Below are positions 1-7,608 of a stretch of DNA of 46,362 nt, in pieces. How positions within the stretch are numbered: position 1 is the stretch's first letter; the number at the start of each line of letters is the position of its first letter. Source of the DNA: CAYPFY01 sp964410105 (GTDB lineage: Bacteria; Bacteroidota; Ignavibacteria; UBA10030; SZUA-254); NCBI GenBank assembly GCA_964410105.1, contig CAYPFY010000026.1:1-46362 (forward strand), written 5' to 3'. The notes under the pieces are model-generated. The model did not search any database. It saw only the letters and a list, made by a program, of their open reading frames with translations, and was not told the DNA's origin. Position numbers and translations under genes: made by a program.

Positions 1-41
1 TATTTCTACCCGGAGGTAGCAATCAAATATTTACACACCTT

Positions 42-515
42 TTGAAGATAACTCTTTTCCTACAGATAGTAATTGTGCTTATCGGGATTGTTGCTCTTGC
101 TCTCCTCATCTGGGAGCCTCAAATCGAGGGCCGGAATGCGCATGCCACGAACTTTGAGATTTACTTCAAAGACCCCTTCCTGACGCTTGTTTACATCGGG
201 TCTATCCCTTTTTTCATCGCACTCTCTCAAGCATTCAAGGCGCTGGGATATGTGAGAAAAAATAAGACGTTTTCGCAGCCAGCGGTACAAGCGTTACGGA
301 CCATAAAAAATTGCGCGATCGTCATCATTGGTTTCGTAGCATTAGAAATAGCTTTCATTATGATGAATCATGGAAGCGACGATGCTGCAGGAGGAGTCGC
401 TATGGGCATCTTCATCGCCTTCGGCTCGATTGTAGTCGCCATCGCAGCGGCGATGTTTGAACGGATTTTGCAGAAGGCCGTTGATCTAAAGTCTGAGAAT
501 GACCTGACGGTATAG
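42..515 (+). CDS. DUF2975-family membrane protein
   Basis: Small integral membrane protein of about 157 residues with four hydrophobic segments (roughly residues 4-24, 48-66, 90-108 and 118-138). Its layout, with a loop containing KNKTFSQPAVQALRTIK, is typical of the DUF2975 family, whose biochemical role is unknown. It is followed after 4 bases by a small Cro/C1-type regulator, the usual partner of DUF2975 genes, so the pair is probably one transcription unit. The start is uncertain. The frame is open to the left edge of the window, a TTG lies at 42, and a strong ribosome-binding sequence (ggaggt, 12-17) sits too far upstream of it, so a rare ATA start near 27 or a start outside the window is possible. 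Family assignment is from sequence pattern only. Confidence 0.8.
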   Translation: MKITLFLQIVIVLIGIVALALLIWEPQIEGRNAHATNFEIYFKDPFLTLVYIGSIPFFIALSQAFKALGYVRKNKTFSQPAVQALRTIKNCAIVIIGFVALEIAFIMMNHGSDDAAGGVAMGIFIAFGSIVVAIAAAMFERILQKAVDLKSENDLTV

Positions 516-519
516 ATTC

Positions 520-720
520 ATGGCAATCATCATAAACATTGACGTCATGCTGGCAAAGCGGAAAATGAGCGTTACCGAACTTGCCGAGAAAGTGGGCATC
601 ACGATGGCTAATATTTCTGTCTTGAAAAATGGCAAGGCTAGAGCGATCCGCCTCTCAACATTGGAAGCTATTTGCAAAGCCTTACAATGTCAGCCGGGGG
701 ACATCTTGGAATATGAATAA
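520..720 (+). CDS. YozG-like Cro/C1 (XRE) helix-turn-helix regulator
   Basis: A 66-residue protein that is almost entirely one helix-turn-helix domain. Residues 8-64 read MLAKRKMSVTELAEKVGIT, followed by the recognition-helix region and LEAICKALQCQPGDILEYE, the classic small XRE/YozG pattern. It should bind DNA as a dimer. Its gene starts 4 bases after the DUF2975 membrane protein, and these two families are repeatedly found as a pair, which suggests the regulator controls its own operon in response to the membrane partner. That link is inferred; no operator is recognisable. The ATG at 520 is the only sensible start. Confidence 0.85.
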   Translation: MAIIINIDVMLAKRKMSVTELAEKVGITMANISVLKNGKARAIRLSTLEAICKALQCQPGDILEYE

Positions 721-769
721 GTGAAGCCTTCCTGCACGCACAGATCCAACCATCACTAACTTACTGCCT

Positions 770-1199
770 TCAAAAGAGTAACTTTCCAGTATGATATTTA
801 GTACCTCCCTCGGAGCCGTTGTTGTCTTTTCCCAGCGAGCTAATGTCGTGGGGTCTACACCTATTTTCTTTGCCATTCTCCTTAAGCACAAGCTGGTTTC
901 AATCCCGAATCGCTTAATTCGTTCGCCTAATCTAATAGTGTTGTTTCCTAAACGCTTGTGGCCAAGGAAATCAAGCACCTTCGGTAACAGATAGAGCCGG
1001 GGATTCGATCTGCCCCTTTCCCAATTGGTAACACTCTAAGTGGTCGAATTGTTGGAGGGCCACGCCCTTCTGATGCAAGTGGAGCCCTATCTCATGCCTC
1101 CTTGATGTGATCGCCAAGAATATTGAGGTGCTAAAGATAAGCTGGATCACGAGGTTTTTTGGCGCGAAGCGTCTGGTAGTAAAATGGCAACGCAACCAT
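770..1199 (-). pseudogene. Decayed two-HTH transcriptional regulator (copy 1)
   Basis: Three minus-strand fragments in different frames add up to one regulator of a known bacterial type. It has an N-terminal tag (MVALPFYYQTLRAKKPRDPAY, read from 1199), then a degraded first HTH (RRHEIGLHLHQKGVALQQ) and the link VLDFLGHKRL. It ends in a well-preserved second HTH (IRLGERIKRF, then MAKKIGVDPTTLARWEKT, about 780-930). At least one frameshift near 975-1000 and another near 1130 break it, so no full product can be made. Its 5' end overlaps the start of the yifB fragment on the other strand. A second relic with the same arrangement lies at 7254-7608. The family call rests on recognising the repeated HTH pattern by eye. 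Confidence 0.65.
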
Positions 1200-1684
1200 G
1201 TCCGTGCGGTTATTTCTCCGATCCGGAGAAGGAGTGCACCTGCAACTCGATGCAGATTCAAAAGTACATGGCAAAAATCTCAGGACCTCTGCTCGATCGC
1301 ATCGACCTCCATATCGAGGTCCCGGCAGTGAAGTATAAGGAGCTCGCGAGCAAAGAGGTGGGTGAGGCTTCACAAAGCATCCGCGGAGGTGTAACTTCTG
1401 CGAGACAAATTCAAAGGAGGCGATTTTCCGAACGGAAAGGTATGTACTGTAATGCTGATATGCAGTCGAAAGATCTCCAGAGCTATTGCAGGCTCGAGTC
1501 GACTGGAAAAGAGCTCTTGAAGATGGCAATCACCAAACTCGGCCTCTCCGCGCGCCCATACGATCGTATTCTCAAGTTTGCACGCACGATCGCCGACCTG
1601 TCTTCCTCGTCAGAGATTCGGCCGGAACATGTCAGCGAGGCAATCCAATACAGAAGCCTGGATAGGAACCTATGGAACGGATAG
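1184..1684 (+). pseudogene. YifB/ComM Mg-chelatase-like ATPase, C-terminal fragment
   Basis: This 166-residue reading frame matches only the last third of YifB/ComM AAA ATPases (full length about 510). It carries the Cys-rich motif CPCGYFSDPEKECTC, then ISGPLLDRIDLHIEVP, and the C-terminal domain ending SARPYDRILKFARTIADL and HVSEAIQYRSLDR. The N-terminal Lon-like domain and the Walker A/B region are absent, and the upstream DNA encodes no YifB on either strand. Full-length ComM acts as a branch-migration helicase in natural transformation; this piece cannot do that. The frame has stayed open, so the truncation may be recent or the piece may still be translated. It begins inside the 5' end of the divergent HTH relic, the same junction as in the second copy at 7597. 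Confidence 0.75.
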
Positions 1685-1693
1685 TATTTGGCA

Positions 1694-1747
1694 CTTCGTG
1701 TCTTAGTGGTAATATCTTTTCACCACTAAGGCACTAAGGACACGAAG
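1694..1747. repeat. Imperfect inverted repeat upstream of the GxxExxY gene
   Basis: Left arm 1694-1710 (cttcgtgtcttagtggt) pairs with the right-hand sequence 1722-1747, which has the same bases with a 9-base insertion. The right half (accactaag, then gcactaaggacacgaag) recurs at 2174-2199 with 22 of 26 positions identical. The two copies therefore flank the GxxExxY gene in direct orientation. Such repeats are commonly seen around genes of this family; their role is unknown. Confidence 0.7.
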
Positions 1748-1762
1748 GCGGAGCACTATTCG

Positions 1763-2143
1763 ATGATCCCGGCCCAGGTAGAACAAATCGCTACTGCAAC
1801 GATTGATGGGATTTTCAAAGTTGACAAAACTCTCCGTCCCAGATTACTTGAGTCGGTATATGAGAAATGCCTTGCTTGTGAGTTATCGAATCGAGGTTTG
1901 GCAGTTCAAACTCAGGTTCCTTTTCCCATCGTCTATGGCGAAGTCAAGCTAGATGCAGGATTGAGGATTGATCTGCTGGTGGAGCCTCAACTGATCATTG
2001 AAGTCAAATCTGTTGAATCGATGCATCCGGTGTTCGAAGCCCAGCTGCCAACGTACCTTAAGTTAACCGGGATTCGACTTGGATTCTTGATCAATTTCAA
2101 CGTTCCGTTGATTAAACAAGGCATTAAGAGAATGGTGTTGTGA
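1763..2143 (+). CDS. GxxExxY family protein (PD-(D/E)XK-like fold)
   Basis: A 126-residue protein of the GxxExxY family (TIGR04256 type), of unknown function but with a nuclease-like core. Visible parts are the signature region LRPRLLESVYEKCLACEL (about residues 25-42), a central RIDLLVEPQLIIEVKSVE containing the D...ExK residues, and the C-terminal GFLINFN. The signature glycine is arginine here (RLLESVY instead of GxxExxY), while the Glu, the Tyr and the D...ExK residues remain. The gene lies between two copies of a hairpin-forming repeat (1694-1747 and 2151-2199) and between two copies of the yifB tail (1619-1641 and 2241-2263). This suggests it arrived as an insert with its own ends. The ATG at 1763 fits the family length. 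Confidence 0.85.
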   Translation: MIPAQVEQIATATIDGIFKVDKTLRPRLLESVYEKCLACELSNRGLAVQTQVPFPIVYGEVKLDAGLRIDLLVEPQLIIEVKSVESMHPVFEAQLPTYLKLTGIRLGFLINFNVPLIKQGIKRMVL

Positions 2144-2150
2144 ACCTCCC

Positions 2151-2199
2151 GTGTCTTCGTGATGAACTTTTTTACCACAAAGTCACAAAGGACACGAAC
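2151..2199. repeat. Repeat downstream of the GxxExxY gene
   Basis: Positions 2174-2199 (accacaaag, then tcacaaaggacacgaac) match the upstream copy at 1722-1747 in 22 of 26 bases and in the same orientation. Positions 2151-2166 form a weaker complementary left arm, so both copies can fold. It starts 8 bases after the stop codon of the GxxExxY gene and may also act as its transcript end. Confidence 0.65.
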
Positions 2200-2240
2200 G
2201 TTTATGCCGATTAATTGCAAGAAACCTTCGTGAGAAAATC

Positions 2241-2263
2241 CGGCAGGAACATATCAGCGAGGC
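2241..2263 (+). repeat. Second copy of the yifB 3'-end sequence
   Basis: These 23 bases match 1619-1641, near the end of the yifB fragment, at 21 of 23 positions and read as QEHISEA in place of PEHVSEA. The similarity fades after 2263. From here to 2428 no gene is evident. The pair brackets the GxxExxY gene and its flanking repeats. Confidence 0.6.
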
Positions 2264-2428
2264 CCTGCTCCGAGAATTCGAAGCCTCTGCGTCAGGGGAA
2301 AGCGATCAGCGAAGAAGACTCTGGATGAGCCGATTTGATAATCAAGTGCTCCGGAGTCCAGAGGTGTTTCTGTTCTCGCACGTTCATACTCTCATCATAA
2401 TGTCCTCGGATCGTTTTCCCATGAGTGC

Positions 2429-2848
2429 TCAATTGTGGTTTAATCCAGTTACTACGAGGGTAATAAACACCCCGGCCGCAACAGCGAGCGTTGAAAATAC
2501 AACGATAGCAACCGTTCCCCCTACATTTGCTTTATGCTGTTCAAGTTTCACCTGAACCAGTGAATCGGGAACAAGCTCGACCATTCGTCCACTGTCCGTA
2601 ACGCCGGCAATTGTTGTACGGTTTCGGCCAGGACCTTCGCTCTTTTCGACAACACGTCCGCCAGCTTTGTTAAACGTTGTTACATTACCGGATTTCGATG
2701 TTACGCTGATGATGCGTCCTTCTCTCATCGTTTTAGTATCGTTGGGGTTGGTGGTCAATTCTCTTGTTGTCGTACAGCTGCCTACAAAGAGAAGATATGC
2801 ACAGAGCGTGAGCCAGACCGCCGTGTTTTCCCATCCTGTGAGACTCAT
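2429..2848 (-). CDS. Putative lipoprotein with C-terminal membrane segment
   Basis: About 139 residues from the ATG at 2848; the frame continues further upstream but without a sensible N-terminus. The start gives a typical lipoprotein signal: MSLTGWENTAVWLTLCAYL followed by LFVGSC, with the Cys as the likely lipidated residue. The middle is a small hydrophilic domain (GRIISVTSKSGNVTTF and VELVPDSLVQVKLEQHK) and the last 30 residues are strongly hydrophobic. The fold resembles the small beta-rich domain in the two lipoproteins at 2908-3420 and 6452-6958, but similarity is weak. It is last in a minus-strand row that includes the kinase gene, so cotranscription is likely. Function unknown. Confidence 0.7.
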   Translation of the reverse strand: MSLTGWENTAVWLTLCAYLLFVGSCTTTRELTTNPNDTKTMREGRIISVTSKSGNVTTFNKAGGRVVEKSEGPGRNRTTIAGVTDSGRMVELVPDSLVQVKLEQHKANVGGTVAIVVFSTLAVAAGVFITLVVTGLNHN

Positions 2849-2907
2849 TGTCGCCTCGGTGCACCCAGAGTGCTCTTGAGACAATAGACTGTACGGGGGA
2901 CGAAAAC

Positions 2908-3420
2908 TCATTTGCTGCCTCTGGACTTCGTGGAGGTGGTATCTCCCTGAAACTCGTACCGTGAAGGCCATCCAATCGGCGCCGCGATTCCAGCGCCGAG
3001 TAGAGCGCCGGCAGAGGGACCGATGACCCAAAAGAATCCCGCCCCGCTTCCATCGTGCTGCGGCCCGGACGTGCCCACTATGGCAACAGCGACTCCAATT
3101 GCTCCTCCAACCCCGAAGCCCACCAACGTCGATAATAGATGATTGGATGTGTGAACATTCCGAACATTCTCCATTGGTACAATGATCTTTTCATGAAGAT
3201 CGGAATCGATATAGGAAATACTGTCATGGTCAACATGGATTGCTTCTCCTGATACATCGTGCCCATCACGGAGGGAAATGTCGGCATCACCGTTGCCAAA
3301 TTGTTGGTTGAATTGAGGGTACGATAGGTTGCCTGTCTCACCCGAAGGTGTGACAAGGGTAGATGAGAAACAGCCCGACAGGACGAACGAAAGAACCATG
3401 GTGCAAAATATGGTCTTCAT
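2908..3420 (-). CDS. Putative lipoprotein with Gly/Ala-rich transmembrane hairpin
   Basis: A 170-residue protein with a clear lipoprotein signal peptide (MKTIFCTMVLSFVLSGC, lipobox LSGC). It has a hydrophilic domain at about residues 25-90 containing ADISLRDGHDVSGEAIHV and then ENVRNVHTSNHLLS. The C-terminal part is two Gly/Ala-rich hydrophobic stretches (about 95-116 and 130-150). It is a paralog of the product of 6452-6958: both share SSTLVTP(S/T)G near the N-terminus, an ISL(R/D)DG motif and the same Gly-rich end. The domain order recalls envelope proteins with a glycine-zipper segment, but no function is assigned. It follows the kinase gene by 64 bases on the same strand. Confidence 0.75.
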   Translation of the reverse strand: MKTIFCTMVLSFVLSGCFSSTLVTPSGETGNLSYPQFNQQFGNGDADISLRDGHDVSGEAIHVDHDSISYIDSDLHEKIIVPMENVRNVHTSNHLLSTLVGFGVGGAIGVAVAIVGTSGPQHDGSGAGFFWVIGPSAGALLGAGIAAPIGWPSRYEFQGDTTSTKSRGSK

Positions 3421-3484
3421 AGCAGTGGCCCTCTATGTGAGCAAAACAAGTTTCCTGGTTTATGCGTATCTCACTCCCGGCTGT

Positions 3485-5839
3485 TCATTCCTGCAATCCA
3501 AGCTTCTTCAACAGCTCTGGAAATCGTGGATCGGATTTCACTTTGTCAAATATTGGTTCCACTTTGAGGAAAATGACGGAGCCATCTCTCTTTTCGTATG
3601 CTTTTTCAAGCCACAGAAACTCCTGTTCGACATTTCCGATACCGGCATATGCAATAGCCATCCAGTATGGTGCCACATACCTTTCTTTGGATTCTTGCTC
3701 CAGCAGTTCGATGTACATGAGAGCATCTTCCGTTCTCCTAGAATCGCCACATACGTAGGCAAGGGCGGCGATCGGAACTGGATTTGCTTTTGAAGTCACG
3801 ATAGCGGAAGCCATAGTTACCTGCTGGAATGCTGCTATTGCTGCGGAGTCCATCTGTTTTTGAATGTAGGCAGCCCCGAGAGGGAGGTTCGCCACAATGA
3901 AAGTGGGATCTACTGTGAGCGCTTCGCGCAAGAGATCTATTGCAAAGTCATACTTCCTTGAAAAATATGCTGTCAGTCCTGCATCTGTAAGTACCACTGC
4001 GGAGAACGAGTCCAATACGCGGGCACGTTGGGATTCTGTGGCAGCCTCGCCAAATCGTCCCTTCAATGATAAGTATAATGCATACCAGCTATGCGTCTGG
4101 GCTGAATTCGGTGCCAGTTCAAGTGCCCGACGAAATTCCTTCTCCACTGTAGGCCAATCTCTGTCGTAGTGCATCAACGCGTACGCCAGTGATGTGTGAG
4201 CTTCAGCATTGAGCGAATCGAGTTGCAGTGCTTTCATCGCCGCTTCTGTCGCTTTTGGATATGTATCCTTCGGTGGAAGCATGTTGAAGTCACCAAGGAT
4301 GATGTATGAGTCGGCCAAACCTGCGAATGCACTGGAATAGACAGGGTCTTTCCGCAAAGCTTCTTCAAAATATTCGATGCTTTTTTGTAAATCAGCCGGA
4401 CGTCGTCTATTGAAATGGTACCGGCCTTTCAAGTAGAGATCGTATGCTTCGAGATTTTCTGTTGCCTTCTGCCCTAAGCGCGCTTCTTCACCGGAAGAGA
4501 TTGTTGCCTCCAGAGTCCGGGCAATCTTTTTCGCCACGTCGAGCTGGATGGCAAAGATATCTGTGAATTCCTTGTCATAGGTATCGGTCCACAGGTAACC
4601 GTCGGCACGCGCATCGATGAGATGAGCGACGATGCGGACGTTGTTTCCTTCACGGCGAACGGAACCTTCGAGCACTGTTGCCACATTGAGCGCGATTCCC
4701 ATGTCTCGATATGTTGATCTGCCGGTTTCGTCGTGCAGCACTGATCGAGGGGAAACAACTCTCAGTTTGCTAATTTTGTTAAGCTGGGCGATGACGTCCT
4801 CCGTGATTCCTTCTGCGAAGTATTCGGTCTCTTTTTCCGTATTTAAGTTTTTGAAAGGCAGAACGGCAATGGAGTGCATGTCCACAGAAGCAACCTTCGA
4901 AGGCAGGAAAACATAGATACCAAGCGCAATAAGTATCACGGAGGCCGAGGTGATGAGCCAGGAACGCCGCGACAATTTTCCGGCAGGGGGTCGCCGGGTT
5001 TCATACCCCGACATCTCCATCTGGATTCTTCTCAAGTCTGCCACGATTTCCTCGGCAGTCTGATATCGATTCTCTTTGTCTTTTTCCAGACAACGATGAA
5101 TTACGTTCCCGAGCGAGGATGGTATCGTTGCGCCCGAAACGCTGAGCTCGAGCGGCTTTTCGTTCACGATGGAGTAGCTCACTGCTGCATCGTGATCGCC
5201 GCGAAATGGCAGATGGCCTGTCGCCAGCTCGTACAGGACAATGCCATAGGAGAAGAGATCGGATTGCATATCCAATTCTTCACCTCTAACCTGCTCGGGG
5301 GACATGTATGCCGTGGTGCCGACGACACTTCCCGATCTTGTCAGTTGTGGGCCTCCCAGAAATTTTGCCAGACCGAAGTCGGTGATCTTGACCGTTCCTT
5401 CCTCCGTGACCATCATGTTGTCTGTTTTCACGTCCCGATGAATAATGTCATGCCGGTGAGCATGAGCCAATCCTTCTGCTATCTGTACACCGTATTCGAC
5501 GACATTTTTGAGCGGAAGAGTACCGCCTGAGGAGTGGAGCTGCTTGATCTTCGTCTTGAGTGTACCACCCGACAGGTACTCCAGGACAAGAAAGTGCCGA
5601 CCCTCGGTCTCGTCGATATCGTGTATCGTGGCGATATGAGGATGACTGAGGGAGGAAATCGTCTTGGCTTCCTGTTTGAATCGGGCAACATCCTCTGAGG
5701 AAGCGACAAGGCCGGGCGGCAGAAATTTCAGTGCAACGATCCGGTCGAGCTTGCTGTCTTGGGCTTTATACACTATACCCATCCCGCCTTCGCCGAGCTT
5801 CTCGAGAATCTTGTAATGGGATATGGTTTGACCGATCAT
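3485..5839 (-). CDS. Membrane Ser/Thr protein kinase with TolB-like and TPR domains
   Basis: A 784-residue PknB-type kinase. The kinase domain (about 9-270) has GEGGMG at 16-21, the ATP lysine K38, the catalytic loop HRDVKTDN at 134-141, DFG at 154-156 and the activation-segment motif YMSPEQ near 178-183. A single membrane helix lies at about 293-312. A TolB N-terminal/FlgO-like domain follows (from IAVLPFKNL, about 324-440), then TPR-like helices to the end (for example LYLKGRYHFNRRR, LADSYIILGDF and HTSLAYALM). All active-site residues are present, so it should be catalytically competent, with the C-terminal half probably outside the cytoplasm. It lies 28 bases downstream of the broken barrel gene and upstream of two lipoprotein genes, which suggests an envelope-sensing role (inference). 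A second, wrecked kinase start lies at 9239-9383. Confidence 0.92.
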   Translation of the reverse strand: MIGQTISHYKILEKLGEGGMGIVYKAQDSKLDRIVALKFLPPGLVASSEDVARFKQEAKTISSLSHPHIATIHDIDETEGRHFLVLEYLSGGTLKTKIKQLHSSGGTLPLKNVVEYGVQIAEGLAHAHRHDIIHRDVKTDNMMVTEEGTVKITDFGLAKFLGGPQLTRSGSVVGTTAYMSPEQVRGEELDMQSDLFSYGIVLYELATGHLPFRGDHDAAVSYSIVNEKPLELSVSGATIPSSLGNVIHRCLEKDKENRYQTAEEIVADLRRIQMEMSGYETRRPPAGKLSRRSWLITSASVILIALGIYVFLPSKVASVDMHSIAVLPFKNLNTEKETEYFAEGITEDVIAQLNKISKLRVVSPRSVLHDETGRSTYRDMGIALNVATVLEGSVRREGNNVRIVAHLIDARADGYLWTDTYDKEFTDIFAIQLDVAKKIARTLEATISSGEEARLGQKATENLEAYDLYLKGRYHFNRRRPADLQKSIEYFEEALRKDPVYSSAFAGLADSYIILGDFNMLPPKDTYPKATEAAMKALQLDSLNAEAHTSLAYALMHYDRDWPTVEKEFRRALELAPNSAQTHSWYALYLSLKGRFGEAATESQRARVLDSFSAVVLTDAGLTAYFSRKYDFAIDLLREALTVDPTFIVANLPLGAAYIQKQMDSAAIAAFQQVTMASAIVTSKANPVPIAALAYVCGDSRRTEDALMYIELLEQESKERYVAPYWMAIAYAGIGNVEQEFLWLEKAYEKRDGSVIFLKVEPIFDKVKSDPRFPELLKKLGLQE

Positions 5840-5867
5840 AGAAACAATGAGTCAATGACCCAATTGC

Positions 5868-6419
5868 TCAAAAAACCGCACCAACGCTGATCCCAATCCA
5901 GGGCATGATTGGCAATCGTGAATCAATGAACCGTATTTCTTCCGGAATAGGAGTGAAGCCAACTCTATACAATAAGCCCCCTCCACGGGGATGAAACCGG
6001 TACCCCACAGTAGCTGTCGCGTACGATGACAATCGCGTGGTGAAAAGATGGCGATACCACAATTTGCCATCATCCGACTCCGAAAAAAACACTCCGCCCA
6101 GACCAAGTTCGAGCCGGTGATCGCCGGAGCCGACCAGATAATTGACCATCAGTGGAACGGCGACCGTTTGAACTCAATCAATCAGTTCCATGCCGAGCCG
6201 GAGATTAACATTTTCGGTAATCATACGGTCATAATTCACGGTGTAAAAGACGGTGTTACCGGCAAGCTCGACGTACACGGCGTTCATTGCAGTTGAATCG
6301 ATCACGTTTTCAATTGCGAGGTGTTCATCCTGTTGGTCGGCTGCCCGAAGGGAGGTGCATGAGGTTCCCAACAAGGAGAGGATAGCTACGATCCTCATCG
6401 ACATTGTCCAATGGTTCAT
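5868..6419 (-). pseudogene. Outer-membrane beta-barrel-like protein interrupted by an in-frame TGA
   Basis: The ATG at 6419 has a strong ribosome-binding site (aaaggagg, 6424-6431) and opens a signal peptide (MNHWTMSMRIVAILSLLG). It continues with barrel-like strands (NAVYVELAGNTVFYTVNYD, ENVNLRLGMELID). A TGA at 6174-6176 then stops the frame. The same frame continues without any shift to 5868: VQTVAVPLMVNYLVGSG, then HRLELGLGGVFF, GYRFHPRGGGLLYRVGFTP and WIGISVGAVF. The two halves together give about 183 codons, the usual size of this small barrel type. One substitution, or one base-calling error, explains the break. It sits between a lipoprotein gene and the kinase gene on the same strand. 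Confidence 0.75.
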
Positions 6420-6451
6420 GCCAACCTCCTTTATGGATCGTTGCGCCAGTA

Positions 6452-6958
6452 TCATCTTTCTGGTGAGGTCTTGCTAAAATGGTACTCCTTTGAGGGGGCG
6501 ACAACTGCGCCTATCGTTGTTCCGACTAACGCCCCGAAGCCACCTCCGACGGCTGCGCCTAAACCGGACCATGTCCCCTGTTCTGCCGTCGATCTAAATC
6601 CACTTCCAACCGCCATTCCTGCCAAACCTCCCAGAACCAATCCGCCACCGAATCCCATCAATGCTCCGACAAAGCGATTGGGGCTCGTTGATAGCATGTG
6701 AATCCTGGAGACGGGAGACTTGAACAAACTACCGCTATCGACCCGAGTCCATGAAGCCGAATCATTCTGGATGTGAAACCCCCTACCGATCACTTCTGAG
6801 CCATCATCGAGTGAGATTGTTATTTCATTGTCGGGAATCTTCTTGTTCAAGTCCTCAAACGAGAAATCCCCGCCTTGTCCTGTGGGTGTCACAAGCGTCG
6901 ATGAAGAGCAACTCACAAGTGCCCATGCCAGGGCAAACATGCAAATTGGTAGTTTCAT
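6452..6958 (-). CDS. Putative lipoprotein, paralog of the product at 2908-3420
   Basis: A 168-residue protein starting at the ATG at 6958, with a strong aggagg ribosome-binding site just upstream. The signal peptide MKLPICMFALAWALVSC ends in a lipobox-like LVSC. A hydrophilic domain follows (EITISLDDGSEVIGRGFHI and SRIHMLSTSPNRF), then a very Gly-rich membrane region (GALMGFGGGLVLGGLAGMAVG and GAAVGGGFGALVGTTIGAVV). The shared SSTLVTPTG start and domain order show it is a duplicate of the lipoprotein gene on the other side of the kinase. It is first of the clear genes in the minus-strand row. Function unknown. Confidence 0.75.
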   Translation of the reverse strand: MKLPICMFALAWALVSCSSSTLVTPTGQGGDFSFEDLNKKIPDNEITISLDDGSEVIGRGFHIQNDSASWTRVDSGSLFKSPVSRIHMLSTSPNRFVGALMGFGGGLVLGGLAGMAVGSGFRSTAEQGTWSGLGAAVGGGFGALVGTTIGAVVAPSKEYHFSKTSPER

Positions 6959-6959
6959 G

Positions 6960-7202
6960 CTAGACTCCCTCCTGGTTGTAAATTCTGACCAATGTCCACG
7001 AGATTTTCTCGAATCGCCTGGAAACTAATCCGAGTTCTTCTTTGGTGATGTTAAGCCAGTTGATTCGTTTTCCTATCCACGCAACGATTCTCAGTTTTCT
7101 TCGTTGATCAAGAAAGAGATGTCCTCTGGATGGCTGGTAGGGAATCTTCTTGGTGACGATGTTCGGTATAATCACTGCTCCCCGGGTACGGATACCTCGC
7201 AT
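6960..7202 (-). CDS. Small basic protein, unrecognised
   Basis: An 80-codon frame beginning with ATG at 7202 and ending inside the ribosome-binding region of the lipoprotein gene at 6958. The predicted product is rich in Arg, Lys, Ile and Trp (for example RRKLRIVAWIGKRINWLN). I recognise no family, and there is no convincing ribosome-binding site. It could be translationally coupled to the next gene, or be chance; there is no competing gene in this stretch. Confidence 0.25.
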   Translation of the reverse strand: MRGIRTRGAVIIPNIVTKKIPYQPSRGHLFLDQRRKLRIVAWIGKRINWLNITKEELGLVSRRFEKISWTLVRIYNQEGV

Positions 7203-7253
7203 AGCGATGAATCCACCCGAAAGACCTGACTAGTCGACTACATGGCACACCTC

Positions 7254-7608
7254 TCACCGCATGCCCAAGTCGCAGTGTGACAAAAATGAACTACGATCGA
7301 TTTTAGAGCCGACCTCTACGAAAGAATACCGCCCCGCAGGAGAGAAAATATGCAGAGTTTCTAAACGGAAGTCAAGAACTCTTTTCAGTTTCTTCCTCCT
7401 TTTCTCCGATGGCAAGCAGACCCGCTTCTCCCAAATAGTAACTGTTGAGGTGCTTGCGTTGACTTGTCGCGTCACGTCCGTCTGACGTAATCCGGGGTCC
7501 AGCCTCCTCTGCCGCGGACGATCCACCCCAGGGTTTCGAGCTTCTCAGGAGAGGCAGGATTGCGGTGGTTTTGAGCTCGAAGGGTGAGGCGATAAAATGG
7601 CAACGCAT
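7254..7608 (-). pseudogene. Decayed HTH transcriptional regulator (copy 2)
   Basis: Minus-strand relic of the same regulator type as at 770-1199. The N-terminal tag reads ALPFYRLTLRAQNHRNPASP, then EKLETLG, ending near 7510. After a frameshift the HTH continues as RQRRLDPGLRQTDVTRQV, then STSTVTIWEK (about 7420-7515). Typical members read LGDHIRRRRLDLGL...QV...VTNWE at this place. The second HTH domain is missing. Its 5' end overlaps the yifB relic on the other strand, exactly as in copy 1. Confidence 0.6.

Noticed and set aside
2281..2428. Possible continuation of a coding frame after the second yifB tail
   Set aside because: The similarity to YifB ends at about 2263. The following codons match nothing and the frame has no start of its own.
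6174..6176. TGA as a sense codon (altered genetic code)
   Set aside because: Many intact genes in the window end with TGA (lpd, lipB, lipA, manC, rlpA) at their expected family lengths, so TGA is a normal stop here.
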